The translations under genes were made by a program, and so were the position numbers. From Marinobacter sp. (lineage in GTDB: Bacteria; Pseudomonadota; Gammaproteobacteria; Pseudomonadales; Oleiphilaceae), in contig JAEPMM010000248.1 of assembly GCA_017643965.1 (NCBI GenBank), positions 1 through 5,411 on the forward strand: 5,411 bases of DNA. The letters are read 5' to 3'. Of this stretch, positions 1 to 5,362 are shown in pieces; the stretch's first letter is position 1, and each line of letters starts with the position of its first letter. The notes under the pieces were generated by a model. It was not told the DNA's origin. It did no database searches and worked only from the letters and a program-made list of their open reading frames with translations.

Positions 1-441
1 CTCGGCGTCGGGCTGGCCATTGGCAGCACGTTGATCTGGGCGTCTTACTGGATCATCGCCACCCGCGATACCCGGGATCCGGTGGTGGGGCTGTTTCTCA
101 ACTTTCTCTGCGGGCTGCCGGTGATTGTCACCATCTGCGCACTGACCGATGGCTTTGATGTTGAACCGGGTACTGCGGTGGCGGCGGCGGTTTACGTTGG
201 GGTGTTCGAGATGGGCATCGCGTTTGTGCTGTGGTCCTATGCCATGAAAAAAGCCGAGAACACCTCCCGTGTCAGCAATCTGATTTTTATATCGCCGTTT
301 CTGTCTCTGGTGTTTATTTCGGTGATTCTGGGCGAGGTAATTCTGCCGTCAACCTACGTGGGCCTGGTGCTCATCGTTGCCGGGCTCTGGATCCAACAGC
401 ACAAAACCCGGGCAAGGCTGGCGGGAGTGAGCGGTTCATGA
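1..441 (+). CDS. EamA/DMT-family membrane transporter, 5'-truncated by window edge
   Basis: This is the C-terminal part of an integral inner-membrane protein of the drug/metabolite transporter (EamA) type. The reading frame is open from base 1, so the true start lies upstream; the TTG at 31 is internal. The visible 146 residues hold about five hydrophobic segments (roughly residues 1-20, 28-48, 61-78, 90-110 and 112-130). They are separated by short polar loops and end in a basic tail, as expected for the second EamA repeat. The stretch with SPFLSLVFISVILGE followed by a Tyr-Val-Gly-Leu-rich last helix is typical of the final two helices of this family. The family exports or imports small metabolites, amino acids or drugs; the substrate cannot be read here. 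The stop overlaps the start of the next gene by 4 bases (ATGA), suggesting translational coupling. Fold assignment is firm, substrate unknown. Confidence 0.85.
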   Translation, partial: LGVGLAIGSTLIWASYWIIATRDTRDPVVGLFLNFLCGLPVIVTICALTDGFDVEPGTAVAAAVYVGVFEMGIAFVLWSYAMKKAENTSRVSNLIFISPFLSLVFISVILGEVILPSTYVGLVLIVAGLWIQQHKTRARLAGVSGS

Positions 442-713
442 GCCGCTGGCATCTTTACATGGTGCGGACGGCAAGGGGGGCCTTGTACACCGGTATTACC
501 ACCGATGTGGCGCGCCGGTTTGCCGAGCATCAGGCCGGGGCGCCGAAGGGTGCCCGCAGCTTACGGGGCAAGGGGCCGCTGGAACTGGTGTTCTCGGTTG
601 CGGTGAGCGATCGCAGCGTTGCCTCCCGGCTGGAGTGGCACCTCAAACAGTGGCCACGTACCCGCAAGGAGGCGTTGGTACGAGGGGAGGTTACGTTGCC
701 TGATGTTGGCTGA
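438..713 (+). CDS. GIY-YIG domain protein, YhbQ-like
   Basis: A 91-residue protein that is almost entirely a GIY-YIG nuclease domain. The two family strands appear as LYM (residues 6-8) and YTG (17-19). They are followed by a helix with the conserved arginine (Arg27 in DVARRF), the SLRGKG loop (41-46) and the candidate metal-binding glutamate Glu66. This order and spacing closely match E. coli YhbQ from memory (LYTGITTDVARR and LRGKG are nearly identical). Family members are small putative structure-specific nucleases; the cellular role of YhbQ-type proteins is poorly defined. The ATG at 438 is chosen because the domain begins immediately after it, a GGGAG lies 10 bases upstream, and it forms an ATGA overlap with the transporter stop. 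The frame is open further upstream, but that part only shadows the transporter. The 3' end overlaps the convergent hydrolase gene by 23 bp. Confidence 0.88.
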   Translation: MSRWHLYMVRTARGALYTGITTDVARRFAEHQAGAPKGARSLRGKGPLELVFSVAVSDRSVASRLEWHLKQWPRTRKEALVRGEVTLPDVG

Positions 714-1584
714 TATGGCGGGCGATGGCTTTGATGGCGTCGGTTGCCCGGTTGAGCTGACCGGCGTGCACCTGGAACACGTGCCAGAGACTATTGTATA
801 TCTCCAGCGTTGTGGTGACACCCTGCTGCGTGGCCAGATCCGCCAGCCGTTGGGCATCGTTGAGCAGTATTTCCTCGCTGCCCACCTGGATCAGCAGCGG
901 CGGCAGTCCGTTGAGATCGCCGTAAATCGGTGAAATGAACGGATGGGTGCGGGATTCATGGCTGCAATACAGGCGCGCGGCCTTGTCAATCCAACGTGCC
1001 TGCAGCACCGGTTCGCGTTCCGGTGAGTACAGATGTTCATGCGTGTGGTCGACCCAGGGCGACAGCACGGCGAGTGAACCCGGCAGTGGTCGGCCTTTGT
1101 CCCGCAGCCTCATGGCCAGTGCAACGGTCAGGCCGCCACCGGCCGAGTCGCCCGCGATGGCTATGGACGCGGGATCATGACCCTCCGTCAGAAGGGCGTC
1201 ATAGGCAGCCTCGGCATCCTCCAGCGCGGCGGGAAACGGGTGCTCCGGAGCCAGCCGGTAATCGGGCGTAATGACGGCGCGTTCACTGGCTTTGGCCAGG
1301 TGGCCGGTCAGGCCGCGATGGGTCGAAGACGAACCGATGATGTAACCACCGCCGTGCAGGTAAAGCACGATGCCTGCTCCGGGATGCCCATGCTCGGTGC
1401 GGGTGGCCGGTATACCGCCGATGGTGACGCTGGTAAACCTGCTGCCCCGGGGCGGAACCGAACTGCGGTATGCCTGGGCAATCAGAGTGCGTTGCAGGGG
1501 CACTGGAATTGCCGGGTGAAGCCATGGGCGGATGACTCGGCACATGGTCTGGCGCAGGCCGGCTTCAAGCACGTTTTGCAGCAT
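691..1584 (-). CDS. Alpha/beta hydrolase, HSL-family (type IV) esterase/lipase
   Basis: A 297-residue enzyme predicted to hydrolyse carboxylic esters, probably of short to medium acyl chains. It shows the hormone-sensitive-lipase hallmarks in order: oxyanion-hole motif HGGG (77-80), YRLAPEHPFPAA (109-120), nucleophile elbow GDSAGG with Ser147, and the catalytic histidine in WHVF (His268). The acid region reads GSEEILLND (235-243), where many relatives have GSDEILLDD. Glu238 lies at the position that aligns with the Asp of the classical DPL motif, so the acid may be glutamate. The roughly 60-residue N-terminal segment before the fold is the usual cap region of this family. No signal peptide is visible, so it is probably cytoplasmic. 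The start has a GGAG 6 bases upstream (1591-1594, minus strand). It is divergent from the second hydrolase and converges on the GIY-YIG gene with no terminator visible between them. The natural substrate is unknown. Confidence 0.93.
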   Translation of the reverse strand: MLQNVLEAGLRQTMCRVIRPWLHPAIPVPLQRTLIAQAYRSSVPPRGSRFTSVTIGGIPATRTEHGHPGAGIVLYLHGGGYIIGSSSTHRGLTGHLAKASERAVITPDYRLAPEHPFPAALEDAEAAYDALLTEGHDPASIAIAGDSAGGGLTVALAMRLRDKGRPLPGSLAVLSPWVDHTHEHLYSPEREPVLQARWIDKAARLYCSHESRTHPFISPIYGDLNGLPPLLIQVGSEEILLNDAQRLADLATQQGVTTTLEIYNSLWHVFQVHAGQLNRATDAIKAIARHISQHQAT

Positions 1585-1638
1585 GAATTTCTCCGTGAGA
1601 ATGAACAGGTTCTGCCCGTGATTAGACGGTGGTGTGCT

Positions 1639-1667
1639 AACCTAGTGCCGAATGCTCATGTGAGCAA
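1639..1667 (-). promoter_or_regulatory. Candidate weak promoter for the minus-strand hydrolase
   Basis: Read on the minus strand, a TTGCTC box (1662-1667) is followed after exactly 17 bases by TAGGTT (1639-1644). Each hexamer matches the sigma-70 consensus at only three positions, so this is weak on sequence alone. Its placement about 55 bases upstream of the hydrolase start and its overlap with a dyad make it the best candidate in the divergent region. On the plus strand the same area reads TGCTAACCT (1635-1643), a weak extended -10 that could serve the other hydrolase. Confidence 0.25.
1653..1666. promoter_or_regulatory. 14-bp dyad, candidate operator in divergent hydrolase region
   Basis: TGCTCA-TG-TGAGCA is an inverted repeat with perfect 6-base arms and a 2-base spacer. 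It lies in the 135-bp gap between the two divergent hydrolase genes. It overlaps the candidate -35 box of the minus-strand gene, which is where a repressor would act. No run of T follows it, so it is not a terminator. No regulator gene lies nearby in the window and the site matches no operator I know. It could be a chance palindrome. Confidence 0.3.
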
Positions 1668-1719
1668 GGGGCTTCAGGGCCATCGATACGACACATTCAT
1701 GACGAGCGTGTAACTCTAC

Positions 1720-2739
1720 GTGTACTGGAAAACAGATACCATAGAAATTCCGGACTGGCACCGAAGCTCGCTACTGGCGCGCCTGGAACCGTTCGACCCC
1801 GCTGGCAACCGCGAACTGAGCGATGAAATGGTCGCCTATTGCCGGTTTTACGGGCTCGATCTCTGGGTGGAACACCCGGACGTGCAGTACCATCAGGGGT
1901 ACGTCAGCGCCGGACGTCATCAGGTCATGGTGCATTATTTCTGCTCACCGGATGGCGCTGCGAGCAAGGGCACGGTGTTTATTCTGCATGGCTACTTTGA
2001 CCATGTGGGACTTTACAGCCAGCTGATTGACCGTTGCCTCGGGGCAGGGTTCGATGTGTTGGCCTACGATCAGCCGGGCCACGGCCTGTCCAGTGGGACA
2101 CCGGCTGCCATTGGCAGTTTCCTGGAGTACCAGGCGGTGCTGTCAGAGGTGATTGCCGGCGTGAGAGGCAAGGTGCGGGAGCCATGGTATGCAGTGGGCC
2201 AGAGCACAGGCGGAGCGATCCTGATTGATTACCTGCTGTCGAATCATCACGACCAGCAGACCTCTGATTTCCGCCGGGTGGTTTTACTGGCCCCCCTGGT
2301 CAGACCCGCAGGCTGGCTCGGTGCCAAAATGTTGCACAGCATCGCCAAGCCGTTTCTGACACGCTGGCGACGAGTGTTCTCGCAGAACAGCGGCAACACC
2401 CGCTTTCTGCAGTTCCTTCGGGAGCACGATCCGCTTCAGGCAAGGGCGGTTCATGTGGATTGGGTCAGTGCCCTGAGGCAGTGGGTGCCGCACATTGAAT
2501 CCGCCAGGCCGGTCAACTACCCGGTCACCGTGGTTCAGGGTGAAAAAGATCTGACGGTGGACTGGCAACACAATTTGCGGATTATCAGAAACAAATTTTC
2601 CTCGGTTGAGGAACTGAGAATACCGGATGGTCGTCATCATCTGGTGAATGAAGCGCAAGACCTGCAAGCAACGGTGTTCAATACGATTATTGACACCTTT
2701 TTGAACGACCACGCGGGGCCTCTTTCCGAGGCCTGCTAG
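1720..2739 (+). CDS. Alpha/beta hydrolase, monoacylglycerol lipase/lysophospholipase-like (Hydrolase_4)
   Basis: A 339-residue hydrolase of the PldB/monoacylglycerol lipase type. The fold begins near residue 84. Motifs in order are the oxyanion turn LHGYFDH (89-95), DQPGHGLSSG (117-126), nucleophile elbow GQSTGG (160-165, Ser162), acid in VQGEKD (Asp277) and the histidine in GRHHLVNE (His306, possibly His307). The segment at about 195-260 is the variable lid. The first 80 residues precede the fold and hold no clear signal peptide. The family cleaves acyl groups from lysophospholipids or monoglycerides; the substrate here is inferred only from fold. GTG at 1720 is the furthest upstream start possible because an in-frame TAA sits at 1711-1713. 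No good Shine-Dalgarno precedes it. ATG at 1828 is an alternative but would remove 36 residues. A hairpin with 6-bp arms (2717-2722 and 2728-2733) lies just before the stop, without a T-run. The next gene follows after 23 bases. Confidence 0.88.
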   Translation: MYWKTDTIEIPDWHRSSLLARLEPFDPAGNRELSDEMVAYCRFYGLDLWVEHPDVQYHQGYVSAGRHQVMVHYFCSPDGAASKGTVFILHGYFDHVGLYSQLIDRCLGAGFDVLAYDQPGHGLSSGTPAAIGSFLEYQAVLSEVIAGVRGKVREPWYAVGQSTGGAILIDYLLSNHHDQQTSDFRRVVLLAPLVRPAGWLGAKMLHSIAKPFLTRWRRVFSQNSGNTRFLQFLREHDPLQARAVHVDWVSALRQWVPHIESARPVNYPVTVVQGEKDLTVDWQHNLRIIRNKFSSVEELRIPDGRHHLVNEAQDLQATVFNTIIDTFLNDHAGPLSEAC

Positions 2740-2751
2740 GAACACAATCTC

Positions 2752-2765
2752 AGGAGAATGCTGTG
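2752..2765 (+). promoter_or_regulatory. Ribosome binding site fixing a GTG start for the OmpA-like lipoprotein
   Basis: AGGAG at 2752-2756 is 6 bases before the GTG at 2763. The nearby ATG at 2758 is out of frame and meets a stop after two codons (ATG CTG TGA). The lipoprotein signal sequence starts exactly at the GTG, so GTG is the start. Confidence 0.75.
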
Positions 2766-3419
2766 AAGAAAACTATTCTCGCTTTCGCGGTTGCCACAGT
2801 TGGTCTGGGCGGCTGTATGACGTACGACCCTTATACGGGCGAAGAGAAAACCTCCAGTGCCACCAAGGGCAGTATTATTGGTGCCATTGGTGGTGCAGCG
2901 ATAGGCGCGGCAACGTCCAGCAGCAGTGATCGCGGCAAAGGCGCGCTGATTGGTGCCGCTGGCGGCGCTGCCATTGGTGGTGGCATCGGTTACTACATGG
3001 ACAGGCAGGAAGCCGAACTGCGTCGTAAGCTGGAGGGCTCCGGGGTTCGCGTGGTGCGTAACGGTGATGAGATCGAGCTGGTCATGCCCGGCAACATCAC
3101 CTTCGATACCAACGAGTCGACCATCAAGCCGACCTTCAGCAATACGCTCGAGTCGGTTGGCCTGGTGCTACAGGAATTCGACAAGACCATCATTCAGATT
3201 GAAGGCCACACGGACAGCACGGGCTCCCAGAGTTACAACCAGTTGCTCAGCGAGCGTCGAGCAGGTTCTGTACGGGATTTCCTCCTGAACCAAGGCATTG
3301 AACCGAAGCGCACCCGCGCTGTGGGTTACGGTCCGCGCTACCCCATTGCCTCCAACGACTCGGCCGCTGGCCGCGAGCAGAATCGCCGGGTTGAGCTGAC
3401 ACTGGTGCCAATGCAGTAA
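2763..3419 (+). CDS. yiaD: OmpA-family outer-membrane lipoprotein, YiaD-like
   Basis: A 218-residue envelope protein that should anchor in the outer membrane by lipidation and bind peptidoglycan. The N-terminus is a lipoprotein signal: Lys-Lys, a hydrophobic core, and lipobox LGGC with Cys18. Residue +2 is Met, not Asp, which fits Lol transport to the outer membrane. Residues 36-79 form a glycine-zipper segment made of two similar Gly/Ala/Ile-rich blocks (37-50 and 60-76) around a polar SSSSDRGKG linker. The C-terminal OmpA domain (about 112-218) has TFDTNE, GHTDSTG, LSERRAGSV and NRRVEL. Asp151 and Arg166 are spaced as the peptidoglycan-binding pair of OmpA domains. Order, length and motifs match E. 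coli YiaD, including NPYTGE-like DPYTGE after the lipid site and DRGKGALIGAA in the zipper. It starts 23 bases after the upstream hydrolase and is probably cotranscribed with it, ending at a strong hairpin terminator. Confidence 0.92.
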   Translation: MKKTILAFAVATVGLGGCMTYDPYTGEEKTSSATKGSIIGAIGGAAIGAATSSSSDRGKGALIGAAGGAAIGGGIGYYMDRQEAELRRKLEGSGVRVVRNGDEIELVMPGNITFDTNESTIKPTFSNTLESVGLVLQEFDKTIIQIEGHTDSTGSQSYNQLLSERRAGSVRDFLLNQGIEPKRTRAVGYGPRYPIASNDSAAGREQNRRVELTLVPMQ

Positions 3420-3437
3420 AAGCACCTTGATAAAAAA

Positions 3438-3468
3438 ACCCCGCCGCTTTGTTGCGCCGGGGTCTTTT
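3438..3468. terminator. Bidirectional rho-independent terminator
   Basis: The left arm (3438-3447) pairs with the right arm (3454-3463) in nine of ten positions, with one C-C mismatch (3444/3457) and a TTTGTT loop. A T-rich tail (CTTTT) follows on the plus strand. Seven A residues (3432-3438) flank the left side, giving a seven-T tail when read on the minus strand. It lies between the convergent ends of the YiaD-like gene and the coiled-coil gene and should stop both transcripts, the minus-strand one more efficiently. Confidence 0.85.
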
Positions 3469-3475
3469 CATGCCC

Positions 3476-3760
3476 TCAGTTGGTGTTGCTGGGGAGCCAC
3501 TCCTCGATGCGTTCTCTCAGGTTCTTGAGTTGATCCTCTCCGGAATCACGGACCTCGCCCAGCTTTTGGCGGGCATCCTCGATCCGGTCCTCCAGTTGCT
3601 GCACCTTCTCGGAGAACTGTCGTTGGATTTCGGCCTCGGCCTGCTCATCTTTCGCCTTGGCCATTTTGTGTTCCGCGTCCGCTCGCAGGCTGTCAATCTG
3701 CTTGCTCCAGCGTTCGGTCTGGGTTTCCAGCTTCTTTAACAGGGATTCCTTCATCGACAT
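3476..3760 (-). CDS. Small charged coiled-coil protein of unknown function
   Basis: A 94-residue hypothetical protein that is almost wholly alpha-helical by composition: rich in Glu, Lys, Arg, Gln, Asp and Ala, with no cysteine and no proline until residue 90. Hydrophobic residues recur with heptad-like spacing through residues 5-85 (for example LLKKLETQTERW and VQQLEDRIEDARQKL), so a long coiled coil or helical hairpin is expected. There is no signal peptide or membrane segment, so it should be cytoplasmic. General style resembles the short Sll1863-type stress proteins and other helical stress proteins, but this is impression only and I assign no function. The first ATG is preferred because AGGAG (3768-3772, minus strand) lies 7 bases upstream; a second Met at residue 3 would be too far. 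It appears monocistronic, ending at the shared terminator. Confidence 0.8.
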   Translation of the reverse strand: MSMKESLLKKLETQTERWSKQIDSLRADAEHKMAKAKDEQAEAEIQRQFSEKVQQLEDRIEDARQKLGEVRDSGEDQLKNLRERIEEWLPSNTN

Positions 3761-3979
3761 GGTACTGCTCCTGTTGGTGAACTTGTGTGCGAACTCACGC
3801 CTTTCTACTCACTTAACCATGGTCGTTTTCTCAGGTTTCTCAAGTCAAGGTGCAAAGGTGGCGTCTTAAAACCAGTTCAGCAGACGGGATTTGGCCCCTG
3901 GTGACATAGGGGAACGGGCCGCAATGTGACAGATTATCGCAAAACTCAAACTCTATAATGACAATGAAGGAATGCTCCT
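3761..3979. other. Divergent intergenic region between coiled-coil gene and protease
   Basis: 219 bases without a supported gene. It holds the ribosome site of the coiled-coil gene at its left end and the -10 box and ribosome site of the protease at its right end. Small repeats are visible: a tandem imperfect 9-mer TTTCTCAGG/TTTCTCAAG (3827-3844), and two copies of GTGACA (3901-3906 and 3926-3931) with starts 25 bases apart. TTGACT on the minus strand (3843-3848) resembles a -35 box for the coiled-coil gene, but no good -10 follows at normal spacing. Confidence 0.6.
3926..3972 (+). promoter_or_regulatory. Candidate promoter and ribosome site of the S8 protease gene
   Basis: A perfect -10 consensus TATAAT lies at 3954-3959. 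No good -35 lies at 16-18 bases; AGATTA (3931-3936) is at 17, and the better hexamer GTGACA (3926-3931) is 22 bases away, which is too far. Transcription would start near 3966. The ribosome site GAAGGAA (3966-3972) would then sit at the very 5' end of the mRNA, 7 bases before the ATG at 3980. The poor -35 suggests an activator or a different sigma factor, by inference. Confidence 0.5.
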
Positions 3980-5284
3980 ATGACCCGTCGAATCCTTCCC
4001 TCGATGTGCCTCGGTCTGGCATTGGCCGCTTCCGCACCCGCACTTCATGGCAGCCTGCTGGGCGGGCTTGGCCTCATTGGAAATGACGAACCCGAATCCA
4101 GTGTTGATGAGTCCCTGAAGCCGGGTGACGTTTTGCCGGGCCGTTACATCATTACGCTCGACGACAGGATTCCCGAGTTGCTGGGGCTGGCCTCACTGCA
4201 AGCGAGCGTGGAGTCGCTGTTGAATGCCGTGGGCGGCGGCGAGGTCCTGCACCTGTATGGCACAGCGCTTACCGGCGCCGCAGTGACCCTGACCGAAGGG
4301 CAGGCCAGCCTGCTGTCTTCGCTGCCGGGTGTTCTGGCCGTGGAGCCTGATCGCGTGGTGGCTGCCAATCTGCAGGAGCAGCAGAACGCCACCTGGGGTC
4401 TGGATCGGGTGGATCAGAGCGTCCTGCCTCTGGACAGCCTGTACCGCTATCCCGCCTCGGCCGGCGCTGGCAGTCATGTCTACATCATTGATACGGGCAT
4501 TCGGGGCAGTCACGCGGAATTCTCCGGTCGGCTGATCGAGGGGCGGAATTTCGCGGCCAATGACGCAGGGCTGCTTGGCGTCGGAAGTCTGCCGCTGCTC
4601 GGTCCCATTCTGAATTTCGGCGGCGAGGCGGATCCCACCGATACCACCGATTGCAATGGGCATGGCACTCACGTGGCCAGCACAGCGGTGGGCACGGAAT
4701 ACGGTGTGGCCAAGTCAGCGTCGGTGGCGGCGGTGCGGGTGCTGGATTGCTCGGGCGCGGGCGCCAATGCAGATGTCATCGCGGGCGTGGACTGGGTCGC
4801 GGCAAATCATCAGGCCCCTGCCATCGCGAACATGTCACTGGGTGGCGGCGACTCCACCGCGTTGGATAATGCGGTACGGGGTGCCATTGCAGCGGGTGTG
4901 ACCTTTGTCGTGGCGGCGGGCAACAGTAATGCCGATGCCTGCTCAGGATCGCCCAACCGCGTTGAGCGCGCGATCACGGTGGGTAGCACCACCCGTAACG
5001 ATCAGCGTTCTTCGTTCTCCAACTTCGGTTCCTGCGTCGATCTCTTTGCTCCGGGTTCGGATATCACCGCGGCCTGGTTCCAGTCAGACACTGACACCAA
5101 CACCATCAGTGGAACCTCGATGGCCTCCCCGCATGTGGCTGGCATGGCTGCGCTGATCCTCGGCGAGCAGGGCAATCTGTCGCCGGATCAGGTGGCAGCG
5201 ACCATTCTGGATCTGTCCACCGGCAACGTTCTGAGTGGAATCGGAACAGGCTCACCGAATTTGCTGATGCGGGTACCGCAGTAA
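3980..5284 (+). CDS. Secreted S8 family serine protease (subtilisin/proteinase K-like)
   Basis: A 434-residue pre-pro-protease. Residues 1 to about 19-24 form a Sec signal peptide (Arg-Arg, then a hydrophobic Leu/Ala core). Residues about 52-127 match an inhibitor I9 propeptide, from GRYIITLDD to VLAVEPDRVV, which normally aids folding and is cut off autocatalytically. The catalytic domain begins around QNATWGLDRVDQ (135-146). The triad is Asp171 (IIDTGI), His228 (NGHGTHVAS) and Ser380 (SGTSMASPHVAG), with oxyanion Asn315 (AAGN). Four cysteines, 225/257 and 321/352, have the spacing of the two aqualysin I disulfides. The protein ends with NVLSGIGTGSPNLL, the usual end of the domain, so no C-terminal prodomain, PPC domain or autotransporter is present. 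An additional stretch of about 26 mostly hydrophobic residues lies between Asp171 and His228. It has its own candidate promoter and terminator. Specific substrate and export route beyond Sec are not visible. Confidence 0.95.
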   Translation: MTRRILPSMCLGLALAASAPALHGSLLGGLGLIGNDEPESSVDESLKPGDVLPGRYIITLDDRIPELLGLASLQASVESLLNAVGGGEVLHLYGTALTGAAVTLTEGQASLLSSLPGVLAVEPDRVVAANLQEQQNATWGLDRVDQSVLPLDSLYRYPASAGAGSHVYIIDTGIRGSHAEFSGRLIEGRNFAANDAGLLGVGSLPLLGPILNFGGEADPTDTTDCNGHGTHVASTAVGTEYGVAKSASVAAVRVLDCSGAGANADVIAGVDWVAANHQAPAIANMSLGGGDSTALDNAVRGAIAAGVTFVVAAGNSNADACSGSPNRVERAITVGSTTRNDQRSSFSNFGSCVDLFAPGSDITAAWFQSDTDTNTISGTSMASPHVAGMAALILGEQGNLSPDQVAATILDLSTGNVLSGIGTGSPNLLMRVPQ

Positions 5285-5305
5285 GCATCCGTCTGTGATG
5301 TAGCC

Positions 5306-5346
5306 GGAACAAAAAACGGGAGCCATTGGCTCCCGTTTTTTGTTCC
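5306..5346. terminator. Perfect 19-bp hairpin, bidirectional terminator
   Basis: The arm at 5306-5324 is exactly complementary to 5328-5346 around a three-base loop (ATT). The core CGGGAGCC/GGCTCCCG is flanked by six A on the left and six T on the right, extended by GGAAC/GTTCC. It can terminate the protease transcript and, on the other strand, the convergent SerA-like gene. Confidence 0.95.
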
Positions 5347-5362
5347 AGGTCTGTTCGTTGAA

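Noticed and set aside
231..437. Open frame extending the GIY-YIG protein upstream by 69 codons
   Set aside because: It lies wholly inside the transporter gene, is not domain-like, and the GIY-YIG domain starts right at the ATG at 438 with an ATGA overlap.
1177..1713. Plus-strand open frame of 178 codons opposite the HSL-type hydrolase
   Set aside because: Antisense to a gene with a full set of conserved motifs; its translation shows no recognisable fold and reflects GC-rich codon bias.
2690..2695. Perfect TTGACA -35 hexamer upstream of the YiaD-like gene
   Set aside because: The sequence 16-18 bases downstream is GC-rich with nothing like a -10 box, so an internal promoter is not supported.
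2717..2733. GGCCTC/GAGGCC hairpin at the end of the second hydrolase gene
   Set aside because: No T-run follows and the next gene starts 23 bases after the stop, so I do not call it a terminator; it may only modulate readthrough.
2284..2745. Minus-strand open frame of 153 codons
   Set aside because: Shadow of the well-supported plus-strand lysophospholipase-like gene.
3925..3941. CRP/Vfr-like site TGTGA...TCGCA before the protease
   Set aside because: The half-sites are 7 bases apart instead of 6 and the second half is degenerate.
3989..4009. Cysteine at residue 10 of the protease as a lipoprotein site
   Set aside because: The residues before it (Leu-Pro-Ser-Met) do not form a lipobox and the hydrophobic core continues after it; a Sec signal peptide fits better.
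4193..4672. Minus-strand open frame of 159 codons
   Set aside because: Shadow of the protease gene, covering its propeptide and the Asp/insertion region; no family features of its own.
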